DNA of 64,000 nt, from contig NZ_JAIVAT010000003.1 of NCBI RefSeq assembly GCF_020172085.1, forward strand, positions 1,488,001-1,552,000, given 5' to 3'. The notes below the pieces were generated by a model. It was not told the DNA's origin, did no database searches, and worked only from the letters and a program-made list of their open reading frames with translations. The translations under genes were made by a program, and so were the position numbers. The DNA comes from Rossellomorea aquimaris (GTDB lineage: Bacteria; Bacillota; Bacilli; Bacillales; Bacillaceae_B). This document shows, piece by piece, positions 17,863 to 26,407 of this stretch (positions are counted from its first letter, which is position 1; each line of letters opens with the position of its first letter).

Positions 17863-19047
17863 TTATAAATTTATGACATTGTTTCGTTTGATCTTTTGGA
17901 TACTGTCTAGACCTTTTTCAAGGTCCTTAATCAATTCTTCTGCGTTTTCAAGTCCTACGGATAACCTCAGTAAGCCATCTGTAATGCCTCTTCTTTCCCG
18001 TTCGGCTTTTGGCATGGAAGCATGGGACATTCTCGATGGATAGGAAAGGATTGATTCAACAGCTCCTAAACTTACAGCAAACACCGGAATATTCACATGT
18101 TGTATCAGTTGCTTTACTTCCTCCTCTCCTCTCAATCGAAAGGAAAGCACCGCTCCTGGACCCTCTGCCTGGCGGACCTGGATTTCACGCCCAGGATGAT
18201 AGCTCAGACCAGGATAATATACTTCCTCAACTTCTTTCCTGCTTTCTAAGAAGCTCGCAATCTTATAAGCGGATTCTGAGGATTCCTTTAATCGTACGTG
18301 CAGGGTTTTCATCCCTCTTAAGAGCAGCCAGCAATCCTGGACTCCGAGGACCGCTCCAAATGAGTTTTGCAGGAAAGCTAGTTTCCCGGCAATCTCCTCG
18401 TTTCCCGTTACGGCAAGCCCTGCTAAAACATCACTGTGCCCTGCAAGGAATTTCGTCGCACTGTGTAGGACAACATCTACTCCCAGACTGATTGGTCTTT
18501 GCAACAGGGGTGTCATAAATGTATTATCCAGGAACGTCAAGCAGTTATTTGCCTTCGCAAGCTTCACAACCCCTTCAATATCAGTGATGTTTAAAAGTGG
18601 ATTTGAAGGCGTCTCCATATAAATAACCTTTGTATTGTGCCTAATTGAACAAGCTACTTCGTGCAGGTCCTTCATGTTCACAAAGGAGTATTCGATACCA
18701 AACTTTGTAAGGACTTCAGTGATCATCCTGTATGTCCCACCGTATACTTCTTCGGATACGAGGACGTGATCGCCGCTTGATAACAATAAGAAGCTTGTTG
18801 AGATTGCCGCCATACCGGATGAAAAGGCAAAGCCTTTTATCCCTCCTTCCAACTCTGCTATCGTTTCTTCAACCGTTTCCCTGGTCGGATTGCCAGAACG
18901 GCTGTAATCGTAGGTCCCGTATTGGTCGAAATCCTGTTGATGGAAAGTAGTGGCGTGCTGAATAGGCGTAGAGACCGCTCCTGTTTCTTTATCAAATCCG
19001 TGAGAATGAATGAGTGACGTCTGAAGTGAAAATGGTTTTTTACTCAT
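17863..19047 (-). CDS. metC: Cystathionine beta-lyase
   Basis: 394 residues, Cys/Met-metabolism PLP family. [15 protein letters not shown] near the N-terminus, PLP lysine in [12 protein letters not shown], and the C-terminal [17 protein letters not shown]. Converts cystathionine to homocysteine. Start ATG at 19045-19047 follows AGAGGTG and overlaps the metI stop by 8 bp; the frame's earlier start would lie within metI. Assignment as MetC rather than MetI rests on order, as in the B. subtilis metIC pair. Confidence 0.9.
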   Translation of the reverse strand: MSKKPFSLQTSLIHSHGFDKETGAVSTPIQHATTFHQQDFDQYGTYDYSRSGNPTRETVEETIAELEGGIKGFAFSSGMAAISTSFLLLSSGDHVLVSEEVYGGTYRMITEVLTKFGIEYSFVNMKDLHEVACSIRHNTKVIYMETPSNPLLNITDIEGVVKLAKANNCLTFLDNTFMTPLLQRPISLGVDVVLHSATKFLAGHSDVLAGLAVTGNEEIAGKLAFLQNSFGAVLGVQDCWLLLRGMKTLHVRLKESSESAYKIASFLESRKEVEEVYYPGLSYHPGREIQVRQAEGPGAVLSFRLRGEEEVKQLIQHVNIPVFAVSLGAVESILSYPSRMSHASMPKAERERRGITDGLLRLSVGLENAEELIKDLEKGLDSIQKIKRNNVINL

Positions 19048-20164
19048 ACGCTGGCACCTCTTTCTCCAATTGATGAAAAACATTCTCCAAGTCTGCTATC
19101 AGGTCATCGATAAACTCAATTCCTACAGAAAACCTCAGGAGTCTATTGCAGATCCCCAACATCATCCGTTCCTCTTCAGGAATATCTGCATGCGTCTGTG
19201 TAGCTGGGTAAGTGATAAAGCTTTCCACGCCTCCTAAACTTTCAGCAAACGTAATCACGTTTAAATGCTTGAGAAAAGGAGCAATCCATTCTTCTTTTTC
19301 GATACGGAAGGAAAGCATCCCGCCTCTTCCGGGATAAAGTACGTCTGTTACACCATCATGCTCTTCAAGGTATTCGGCTATTTGTCTTGCATTTTTTTCG
19401 TGCTGTGCCATTCTGAGGCTAAGGGTCTTCATCCCTCTTAATAAGAGCCAGCAATCAAAGGGGGCAAGAACCGCTCCGATTGAATTCTGAATGGTATAAA
19501 TATCTTCCGCCAACTTCTCTGTGTTTACGATCACGGCTCCTGCCAGCACATCATTATGGCCACCAAGGTATTTCGTTGCACTATGAATTACAATGTCTGC
19601 TCCCTGAGTAAGTGGCTTTTGAAGTACAGGGGTATAAAATGTATTATCGACTATTAATAGCAACCCGTTTTCTTTTGCTAAACCAGCTACTTCATCAATA
19701 GTTGCTTCGTTCATCAATGGATTGGTTGGGGTTTCAAGAAAAATGGCCTTGGTTCTGTTTGAAATATGTCTTTTTATCAATTCATTGTCACTTGTTTCGA
19801 CAAAGTGAAACTTGATATTATACTGGGCTTCGTACTGTATGAATAAACGATAGCTTCCCCCATAAAGGTCCTTCGAAACAATCAATTCATCCCCGCTTGA
19901 GAATAAACCAAGTATCGCCTGGATGGCCGCCATTCCAGAACTGAATGCAAATCCTCTATGTCCATCCTCCAGTTGGGCAAGTGTTTCTTCCAAGGTCTTC
20001 CTGGTAGGATTTCCTGTCCTCGTATAATCATAGCCGGTGGATTGACCGATCCCTTTATGTTCAAATGCTGTAGATAAGTGAAGTGGCATGCTGACAGCTC
20101 CGGTTCCAGGATCACTCCGGTTGCCTGCCTGGACTAATAAAGTATCAATATGTTTTCTCAACAT
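19040..20164 (-). CDS. metI: Cystathionine gamma-synthase / O-acetylhomoserine thiolyase
   Basis: 374 residues, same PLP family as metC: YDYTRTGNPTRKTLEE, PLP lysine in HSATKYLGGHND, SLGGVESFITYPATQTH. It joins an activated homoserine with cysteine or sulfide. ATG at 20162-20164 after AAGGAGAG; an upstream in-frame start lies in the riboswitch terminator. First gene of metI-metC-yitJ-metH. Confidence 0.92.
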   Translation of the reverse strand: MLRKHIDTLLVQAGNRSDPGTGAVSMPLHLSTAFEHKGIGQSTGYDYTRTGNPTRKTLEETLAQLEDGHRGFAFSSGMAAIQAILGLFSSGDELIVSKDLYGGSYRLFIQYEAQYNIKFHFVETSDNELIKRHISNRTKAIFLETPTNPLMNEATIDEVAGLAKENGLLLIVDNTFYTPVLQKPLTQGADIVIHSATKYLGGHNDVLAGAVIVNTEKLAEDIYTIQNSIGAVLAPFDCWLLLRGMKTLSLRMAQHEKNARQIAEYLEEHDGVTDVLYPGRGGMLSFRIEKEEWIAPFLKHLNVITFAESLGGVESFITYPATQTHADIPEEERMMLGICNRLLRFSVGIEFIDDLIADLENVFHQLEKEVPAYE

Positions 20165-20210
20165 TCTTCTCTCCTTTTCTTTCCTTGAAAATGAAAAGGG
20201 GAAAAACAAA

Positions 20211-20241
20211 AAAACCTTCTTATTGAAAATAAGAAGGTTTT
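20211..20241 (-). terminator. Riboswitch-controlled terminator upstream of metI
   Basis: AAAACCTTCTTAT / ATAAGAAGGTTTT, 13-bp stem followed by seven T on the minus strand, between the SAM-I aptamer and the metI ribosome site. SAM binding should favour it. Confidence 0.9.
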
Positions 20242-20257
20242 ATACATTCGTTCTCCC

Positions 20258-20361
20258 TCTTATCGTCCAAGTTGACATCAACTTGCTGGAATTAGCACCA
20301 TGCCTCTTTGGCTGGTTGCTGAGGTGTCTTCGGGCCAGTCCCTCTACCTCTCTTGATAAGA
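20258..20361 (-). promoter_or_regulatory. SAM-I (S-box) riboswitch aptamer
   Basis: Read on the minus strand: P1 CTTATC / GATAAG closes the domain, with the conserved AGAGGTAGAGGGACTGGCCC core, CCTCAGCAACC and AAGGTGCTAATTCC-like (ATGGTGCTAATTCCAGC) segments. Senses S-adenosylmethionine and turns off the met operon through the terminator at 20211-20241. Confidence 0.95.
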
Positions 20362-20395
20362 AACTATATGAATTTGTGGAAAATAACTTTCCCAT

Positions 20396-20424
20396 AACTT
20401 ATAACAATGACGATGAAATGTCAA
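20396..20424 (-). promoter_or_regulatory. Promoter of the met operon
   Basis: Minus strand -35 TTGACA (20419-20424) and -10 region TATAAGTT (20396-20403; TAAGTT gives a 17-bp spacer), about 35 bp before the aptamer. Confidence 0.6.
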
Positions 20425-20482
20425 TAACAATTAAGAATTATCTGAAAAAATAACGCACCCATTCCTACTTCTCAGTGGAGAT

Positions 20483-21481
20483 TCAATGATAAATTCCCAT
20501 TTTCTTCTTAATTTCCCTCAGGAACGGAATCGTGGTTTCACGGGCTTTTTTCGCGCCTGCATTTAGTATGGTATCCAGCACGTGTGGATTGGCCATCAGT
20601 TCTTCATATTTTGAGCGGGGTTTTTCAATAAATGAATTCATGACTTGAAAGAGCTCTTTCTTCGCTTCTCCCCATCCGATCCCTTCTTTGAACCTCACTT
20701 TCATCTTCTCAACTTGATCAACTGTTGCAAATTCTTGATAAAGTGAGAATATGACAGATGTTTCGGGATCCTTAGGCTCCTCAGGGAGAGAAGAATCTGT
20801 CTTGATCTTATTGATCAGTTTTTGAAGTTTTTTCGGTTCTTCAAACAATGGGATTGTATTGTTATAGCTTTTACTCATCTTGCGTCCATCAAATCCCGGA
20901 AGAACGGATGTTTCTTCCTGTATGACATACTCGGGAAGGACAAAGGTCTCCCCGTATATTTTATTAAAGGTTTCAGCTATGTCCCTTGCTATTTCCACAT
21001 GTTGAATTTGATCCTTCCCAACCGGAACCAGTTCCGTCCGGAATAGGAGAATGTCCGCGGCCATCAATATTGGATAGGTGAACATACCCATATTGACTCC
21101 ATTGTCTATTTCTCTTCCACCCTTTTGATTATCATCGACCATCGATTTATATGCATGGGCACGGTTCATTAAGCCCTTAGGAGCAAAGCAAGCGAGGATC
21201 CAGCTTAATTCGAAGATTTCAGGTACATCAGATTGGCGATAAAAGACCGCTCGATCAGGATCCAAACCTAATGCAAGCCACGCTGCCGCCACTCCATATG
21301 AGAGTTCTTTCATTTCAGCTTGATTATGAATTTTCGTTAGACCATGGTAATCCGCAACAAAATAAGCTACGTTGTAGGATTCAATTTCTGCTAATCTCAA
21401 TGCCGGTTTAATCGCACCAACATAATTTCCTAAATGAATGTGACCTGTTGGTTTAATCCCTGTCAAAACTTGTTTACTCAC
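20483..21481 (-). CDS. trpS: Tryptophanyl-tRNA synthetase
   Basis: 332 residues, class I synthetase. PTGHIHLGNYVG is the HIGH-type motif near residue 10, GRKMSKSYNN is KMSKS near 195. Charges tRNA-Trp. GTG at 21479-21481 begins the family-typical MSKQVLTGIKPTG; upstream frame lies in the leader. Expression is controlled by the T-box leader. Confidence 0.95.
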   Translation of the reverse strand: MSKQVLTGIKPTGHIHLGNYVGAIKPALRLAEIESYNVAYFVADYHGLTKIHNQAEMKELSYGVAAAWLALGLDPDRAVFYRQSDVPEIFELSWILACFAPKGLMNRAHAYKSMVDDNQKGGREIDNGVNMGMFTYPILMAADILLFRTELVPVGKDQIQHVEIARDIAETFNKIYGETFVLPEYVIQEETSVLPGFDGRKMSKSYNNTIPLFEEPKKLQKLINKIKTDSSLPEEPKDPETSVIFSLYQEFATVDQVEKMKVRFKEGIGWGEAKKELFQVMNSFIEKPRSKYEELMANPHVLDTILNAGAKKARETTIPFLREIKKKMGIYH

Positions 21482-21521
21482 CACTGATCCCCCCGCTAAA
21501 GTTAATAAATGAACACAAAAA

Positions 21522-21556
21522 GGGCTCCCCATACCCTGTAAAAGGACGGGAAACCC
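21522..21556 (-). terminator. T-box regulated terminator of trpS
   Basis: Minus-strand stem GGGTTTCCC / GGGGAGCCC (9 bp with G-U pairs) followed by five T; it shares bases with the T-box antiterminator sequence, as expected for tRNA-controlled readthrough. Confidence 0.85.
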
Positions 21557-21785
21557 GTGGTGCCACCTTCATTCGCTTACAATGTGTAAACGCACTTATC
21601 TGTACCAGAGCTTCCTCCGATACATCGCCTCTTTTACCGGTGAGACACTCCGCCATTACCTACTTTATTTCAGCATGGATGCTCATAAGCCCATTCAACG
21701 ACGTCAGCATACTGATTCTCACCAACCATCAGTTCTCTAAAATGTTTCGATCGCCTACTCTTCTTCATCATCGCATTACAATATA
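21522..21785 (-). promoter_or_regulatory. T-box leader of trpS with UGG specifier
   Basis: Minus-strand RNA carries stem I landmarks (AGTAGG, then AGAGA and GGTTGGTGAGAATC), a specifier loop GAATGGGCT with UGG (Trp) at 21691-21693, and the T-box bulge sequence AAGGTGGCACCACGGG near 21555-21570. Uncharged tRNA-Trp should stabilise the antiterminator. This fills the 359-bp gap before trpS. Confidence 0.93.
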
Positions 21786-21794
21786 TTTTCCATC

Positions 21795-21823
21795 ATTTTA
21801 ATACATAGGTAAATAATGGTCAA
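21795..21823 (-). promoter_or_regulatory. Sigma-A promoter of trpS
   Basis: -35 TTGACC (21818-21823), 17-bp spacer, -10 TAAAAT (21795-21800) just before the T-box leader. Confidence 0.75.
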
Positions 21824-21840
21824 TAGGCTGTAAACATATG

Positions 21841-22467
21841 TTAGAATTCTTTTGACGAAAAAGGAAGGAACAGCTTGATGCCTTTCTTATTAAAGGGAAG
21901 GAATTTCATATCAGCAATAAGATGACTGATATATCCTATGATACACGCTTCGAAGACGCCTTCAATCATCAATGACTCTTCCAGATATTGTGCAATCACC
22001 CCATAGAATACGATTCCCAGAATCGAGTGGGTATAACTCCGATGTGGAACAAATGAGGCAATGAAAATATAAGTCCCCAATAACCATAACCATGTTTCAT
22101 TCAATTGCCAACCGCAGGCTATTACACCGATTCCTGTAATCATGAGCATCCTTCTCTGAGTAATGAAGCTCGAGAGGACCATCAAACCTGCTCCATACCC
22201 GATCCCTAACCATCTTTCATTTCCTATTCCTTCAAGGTAGCTGTATACCATCATTAGAAATCCAATGATCTGAGCGACCGCTCTGATCATTTTAGGTGAA
22301 AAAGTAACCTTATTACTGAGCTTTCCGTCGATATCCATGTCAGGCATGAGTCCGGACACCCCGCCTATTGCTACTAGTGTTGTGGTTATCGCTGGACCTG
22401 ACTCAAATGAGTTGGCCACAATAAATCCTGTTGCTGCTCCAATTGCCATATGTGACGTACCGTTCAA
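21841..22467 (-). CDS. YdjM-type membrane-bound metal-dependent hydrolase
   Basis: 208 residues with several hydrophobic helices. SHMAIGAATGF at the N-terminus, LMPDMDIDGKLSNKV and HRSYTHSILG supply the His/Asp clusters of the YdjM/DUF457 family. Activity unproven. TTG start 6 nt after AGGGGGA; the ATG at codon 7 is an alternative. Confidence 0.8.
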   Translation of the reverse strand: MNGTSHMAIGAATGFIVANSFESGPAITTTLVAIGGVSGLMPDMDIDGKLSNKVTFSPKMIRAVAQIIGFLMMVYSYLEGIGNERWLGIGYGAGLMVLSSFITQRRMLMITGIGVIACGWQLNETWLWLLGTYIFIASFVPHRSYTHSILGIVFYGVIAQYLEESLMIEGVFEACIIGYISHLIADMKFLPFNKKGIKLFLPFSSKEF

Positions 22468-22564
22468 TTGTGTCCCCCTACTCTAATAATTGTCTATGTA
22501 TGTTCCAACTTATAATGATAGCTTTTGTTATGCAAAATGACTATGGGAAGGATGCATTACTTTC

Positions 22565-23191
22565 TTATACATGTGTTGATATGCGTTCAATGATATCAAG
22601 GAGATAGGACCTTTCGTGAGGAACAAAATGCCTGTATTCCGCCTTTTTCTGAATACATTCTCTATCACCTGAAGAATGAACTATGAAGCCCTCTATATCC
22701 ATCTCTTTTTTCTCATGCGTTACGAGCGCCTTAAAATCTGCAAGGGTTGAACGAAAAATACCTGAAACTTCATCTGGATCCAGCTCAAATTCATCATAAG
22801 CTACTTGTTCTGAATAGAGAAAAACATGTGTAAACTCCCTGTCAATCATAGCCTCCTGAACCAGTTCCCCCTTTACGATTCCCAGTGGCTGTAACTCTTC
22901 AAACGTAACGGTAATCCCCAGCTCTTCATGAACTTCCCTCACCCCGTCTTCAATCTTCTCATCATACAAAATATGTCCGGCGGCCGTTATATCCAATAAA
23001 CTTGGAAAATCTTTTTTATCATCACTTCTTAATTGAAAATAGATATAGATCTCCTGACTGTTTTCGACACGATGTGCCAGCCAGCAGTGAAAGGTTTCAT
23101 GCCAATACCCCATTTCATGTACCTCTGAACGGCTTGCAACTCCAAGCCTGTCTCCAAATTCATTCAATACGGCCAGTTTTTCGCTCTCCAT
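22565..23191 (-). CDS. NUDIX hydrolase, IPP isomerase-like
   Basis: 208 residues. N-terminal FGDRLGVASRSEVHEMGYWHE-type stretch and FHCWL resemble IDI-like Nudix proteins. The Nudix helix REVHEELGI is present, but there are six residues, not seven, between the Glu of GHILYDE and that Arg, so the box departs by one residue. ATG after GGGGGAG, 25 bp after the HAD gene, likely one transcript. Confidence 0.8.
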   Translation of the reverse strand: MESEKLAVLNEFGDRLGVASRSEVHEMGYWHETFHCWLAHRVENSQEIYIYFQLRSDDKKDFPSLLDITAAGHILYDEKIEDGVREVHEELGITVTFEELQPLGIVKGELVQEAMIDREFTHVFLYSEQVAYDEFELDPDEVSGIFRSTLADFKALVTHEKKEMDIEGFIVHSSGDRECIQKKAEYRHFVPHERSYLLDIIERISTHV

Positions 23192-23216
23192 TGAACTCCC
23201 CCTTTTTCCACCGAAT

Positions 23217-23873
23217 TCATTTAACTTCTTCCAAATAGTCTCTAATCTCCAACAAATCCCTGATCACTATATCGGCTTCAAGTAACTCTTCTTCCTGGGA
23301 AAAATCAAAAGCACAGCCGATCGAAAGGAAGTGATTCACTGCAGCACCCTTAAAATCCGACGCTCTATCCCCTATTACGACACCGTGAGTGAGTTGATGA
23401 TCCTCTTTCACTTTTTTTATCAAATCGCCTTTATCATCAGACTCAATTTCCTGTATGCTGTAAATAGATGTGACCCATCGATCCAATGAGTAATACTCCA
23501 CAATCGCATGTAAATAATGAGGATAGCCGTTACTTGCCACAAAGATTGGATATCCCCTTTCTTTCAAATAGGAAAGCAGAGCCTCTGTATGGGGATATAG
23601 GGCTCCCTTACCACCCTGGATGTTATGAATCAGTTTATCTTGAAATACTTTATTCACGTTTCCATGAACGTCATTGGGATGGTCAGGTAAAAGGGTTTCC
23701 CACACAACCGAAAGGGGTACCCCCATAATTTCCCGGTATGCCTCAATCGGAGTTTCATCCTTCCACTTTCCCTCTTCTCTAAGTATTTCGAAGGTATCAT
23801 GAAGGGAAGCTTCCAGTATACGATTTGTTTGAAATATCGTCCCATCCATATCAAATATCATTGCAGCTTTCAT
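23217..23873 (-). CDS. HAD-superfamily phosphatase
   Basis: 218 residues. Motif I FDMDGTIF with nucleophile Asp8 and acid Asp10, motif II VASNGYPHY, motif III Lys in DKGDLIKKVK, motif IV GDRASDFKGA. Phosphoglycolate-phosphatase-like layout with a helical cap at 20-90. Substrate unknown. ATG after GGAG. First gene of a two-gene unit with the Nudix protein. Confidence 0.87.
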   Translation of the reverse strand: MKAAMIFDMDGTIFQTNRILEASLHDTFEILREEGKWKDETPIEAYREIMGVPLSVVWETLLPDHPNDVHGNVNKVFQDKLIHNIQGGKGALYPHTEALLSYLKERGYPIFVASNGYPHYLHAIVEYYSLDRWVTSIYSIQEIESDDKGDLIKKVKEDHQLTHGVVIGDRASDFKGAAVNHFLSIGCAFDFSQEEELLEADIVIRDLLEIRDYLEEVK

Positions 23874-24052
23874 CTGTATTCTCCTTTATTGCCAATAGCA
23901 CGATCAGTCTCGTTTCTTTGCTGATTCCGTTTATATCTTCCAATTGGTTGGAATAAATCCAGCTCTTATCATATCAAATTCACACCCATTTTGATGCAAC
24001 TAATTTATAGAGGATGTCTTCATTTGTACATATTAGCTTTTATTCATAAAAA

Positions 24053-24085
24053 AAAGACACTTGAGACCCCCTCTCTTGTGTCTTT
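24053..24085 (-). terminator. Terminator of the 59-residue membrane protein gene
   Basis: AAAGACAC / GTGTCTTT stem extended by partly paired GAGA/TCTC, with eight T following on the minus strand. Confidence 0.75.
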
Positions 24086-24110
24086 CGCTTTCAATGTTAT
24101 CCTGTGGACT

Positions 24111-24290
24111 TCAAGATGCGTTGGGCAGGTAAAAAAGGACCGTCAACATCATGCCGATTACAGAGAAGATCACAATCGTGACTGCTACCGACCTGTGATA
24201 CTTTGAAACACGTTTCTTCTTCGATACATTAAAAAACGTAAAGGACATTACCGAAAGAACAAACAAAGCTATAAACAAGAGCTCGCTCAT
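24111..24290 (-). CDS. Small two-helix membrane protein
   Basis: 59 residues: hydrophobic helix at 3-20 (ELLFIALFVLSVMSFTFF), a basic linker KKKRVSKYHRS, and a second helix at 34-55 ending FYLPNAS. ATG at 24288-24290 is 7 nt after AGGAAAGGG. Its own terminator follows. No known family recognised. Confidence 0.6.
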   Translation of the reverse strand: MSELLFIALFVLSVMSFTFFNVSKKKRVSKYHRSVAVTIVIFSVIGMMLTVLFYLPNAS

Positions 24291-24404
24291 GGACAATCCC
24301 TTTCCTCAGTAAAATGTTTATATATCCACTATATGAGAACACTTTACCATATTTTCTTATTCAACAGAAATTTTATCATCCGTGACCCACTACTCAACAG
24401 GTTA

Positions 24405-25619
24405 TTAAAAATAATAATAAAGCCATTTTGGAGTTCTTTGCAATGCTTTCTCCCATACTGGTATTTCCTCAAACGCTTTTTCCGTAAGCTTTTCACTATC
24501 TTTCATATCCTTCTCGATAAAGGATTCCAACTTCCTGGCAGCCGCTTCATCCCGAATAATACAATTGCTCTCATCATTCAAGTAGAAGCTGCGGGGGTCC
24601 CAGTTGGCTGTACCTACGTCTGCCCATGCATGATCAACAACAATGATCTTCCCATGGAAAAAACCTTTCTGATACAAGTAAAGATTCACGCCTTTTTCTA
24701 AAAGGTCTTTTTCTATCTGGTAGCTGGGAGGCTTTGTGAACCAGGCATCCGTATCATCAGGTACAAGGATATTCACCTCGACACCTCTCTTCACAGCTCT
24801 TTTCAATGCAGTAACAAGATTTTTGTTCGGGATAAAATATGGGGTAGTGATCGTCACGCTCTCTTTTGCTTCATTGATCCAATCGATGGTTTTATTAACA
24901 AGAGTTTCACCAGTAGAGAAAATGAAATGAACATTCCCTTCATTGTTTTCTTCTGAAGAATAGTGCAGCTGAATACTTTTTATGCTGCTACCACCGTCCT
25001 CTAACCAATCCCTTTTAAACTGCTGATATACTTCACTTCCTGCATTTCCACTCAACCGGATATGGTAATCCCTCCAGTACCCAAACTTTGGATCTTTTCC
25101 TAGATACTCATCACCCATATTGAAGCCTCCAATATAAGCTATATCCTCGTCTATAGAGATAAGCCTGCGATGGTTCCGATGGTGAAGGGAATAAAACGCA
25201 TTCTTCATGGAGATGGACCTGCTTTTCACGATTTCAACTCCACCCTTCTCCATTTTATGGATAGTATCTTTTTCTATATCTGACCCTAAAAAATCGACCG
25301 ATAGACGCACGTCAACTCCTTTTCTAGCCTTTTCAATCAATAGATCAAAAAACTCATTGGATACCTTATCATCTCGGATGATAAAAAAATGGATCCAGAT
25401 GTGTCCTTTTGCGTTCTCAATGTCTTTAAAGAGATCTTCATAAAAGCTTTTGCCTGTATTATAAATATCAATCGTAGCGTTGTGTGAAAGGGTCTCTGTC
25501 ATAGGATGAGTTCTCGTATAGCTTTTCGCACCATGTTTCACATCCCAATGCATCACAAGAAATAATACGGTGAAGAATCCCGCAAAGATCATCATCCATT
25601 TCAACCATTTTAGTAACAC
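24405..25619 (-). CDS. Cardiolipin synthase-like phospholipase D family protein
   Basis: 404 residues. One N-terminal membrane helix (4-24), then two PLD domains. The second motif FFHGKIIVVDHAWADVGTAN is canonical HKD (near 320). The first, HRNHRRLISIDEDIAYIGGFN near 150, has Arg where the Lys of HxK is expected. The arrangement and GGFNMGDEYLG match bacterial cardiolipin synthases such as YwjE, which join two phosphatidylglycerols. GTG start after GGGGGAG. Activity is likely but the substitution needs testing. Confidence 0.82.
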   Translation of the reverse strand: MLLKWLKWMMIFAGFFTVLFLVMHWDVKHGAKSYTRTHPMTETLSHNATIDIYNTGKSFYEDLFKDIENAKGHIWIHFFIIRDDKVSNEFFDLLIEKARKGVDVRLSVDFLGSDIEKDTIHKMEKGGVEIVKSRSISMKNAFYSLHHRNHRRLISIDEDIAYIGGFNMGDEYLGKDPKFGYWRDYHIRLSGNAGSEVYQQFKRDWLEDGGSSIKSIQLHYSSEENNEGNVHFIFSTGETLVNKTIDWINEAKESVTITTPYFIPNKNLVTALKRAVKRGVEVNILVPDDTDAWFTKPPSYQIEKDLLEKGVNLYLYQKGFFHGKIIVVDHAWADVGTANWDPRSFYLNDESNCIIRDEAAARKLESFIEKDMKDSEKLTEKAFEEIPVWEKALQRTPKWLYYYF

Positions 25620-25717
25620 GTGAACTCCCCCTTCCTACTTTTTGTTAGCTTTTGTTTAAGGGAAAGGACTATACATACACAATGAAAGTTTGAGGTGAAA
25701 TGAAGAATGAATTCAAA

Positions 25718-25746
25718 GAAAGCGTCGACATAAAGTCGACGCTTTC
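25718..25746 (-). terminator. Terminator of the VanZ-family gene
   Basis: GAAAGCGTCGAC / GTCGACGCTTTC, perfect 12-bp stem and 5-nt loop, overlapping the stop codon. Confidence 0.8.
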
Positions 25747-26302
25747 ACCGGATTATTTTATTGATTTTTAATAAGGTATAGATCGTTCGAGCGAAGGCAA
25801 AAACTACACCACCGATAAAGGCTCCCAGCGTATTCATGATCCAATCATCAATATCCGTCGCTCTCCCCAAAGGCAGATAATATTGGGCCAGTTCTATACC
25901 GAACGATAATAGTCCGCCTAAAAATGTGACCATGATGATCAGTTGTTTTGAATGCCTCATCCACCATGACAGAAAAAAAGAGAAGGGGATAAACAACAAT
26001 ATATTGGCGAGGAGATTCCTGATTGGGACATCCAGATGCTTTCGATAAATTAAATTTATTTTCAGATTGGAGAAAGGATCGAAGTTCACAGCCCCTTCAC
26101 TCACATGTTCTCCAGTCACTGGAGTCAGGGTAATCAAACAGATGCCCCCGATTGAAATGCACGTAAATAAGATCGGGAGCAGGTTCATCCATCTGCCTTT
26201 CCCTTTTCTTTTCTTCCAAAAGGAGACCGCAAAGATAAGGGAAACCGTCACAATGAAAATGATTGGGAGAACCCATCCAAATGCGCTCCATAATTCATTC
26301 AT
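25745..26302 (-). CDS. VanZ-family membrane protein
   Basis: 185 residues, about five helices. NLLANILLFIPFSFFLSW and GIELAQYYLPLGRATDIDDWIMNTLGAFIG are the VanZ-domain landmarks. Roles include teicoplanin resistance or envelope functions; unknown here. ATG at 26300-26302 preferred over the TTG two codons upstream. Confidence 0.85.
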   Translation of the reverse strand: MNELWSAFGWVLPIIFIVTVSLIFAVSFWKKRKGKGRWMNLLPILFTCISIGGICLITLTPVTGEHVSEGAVNFDPFSNLKINLIYRKHLDVPIRNLLANILLFIPFSFFLSWWMRHSKQLIIMVTFLGGLLSFGIELAQYYLPLGRATDIDDWIMNTLGAFIGGVVFAFARTIYTLLKINKIIR

Positions 26303-26407
26303 AAACAAGAGCCTACTTTCCTATTTGTTACAAAACACTTAGCAGCCATTTTTCATTTTAATTCCTTTTCAATAAAATTACGATGTTTCAATGTTTTTCC
26401 CGACCCC

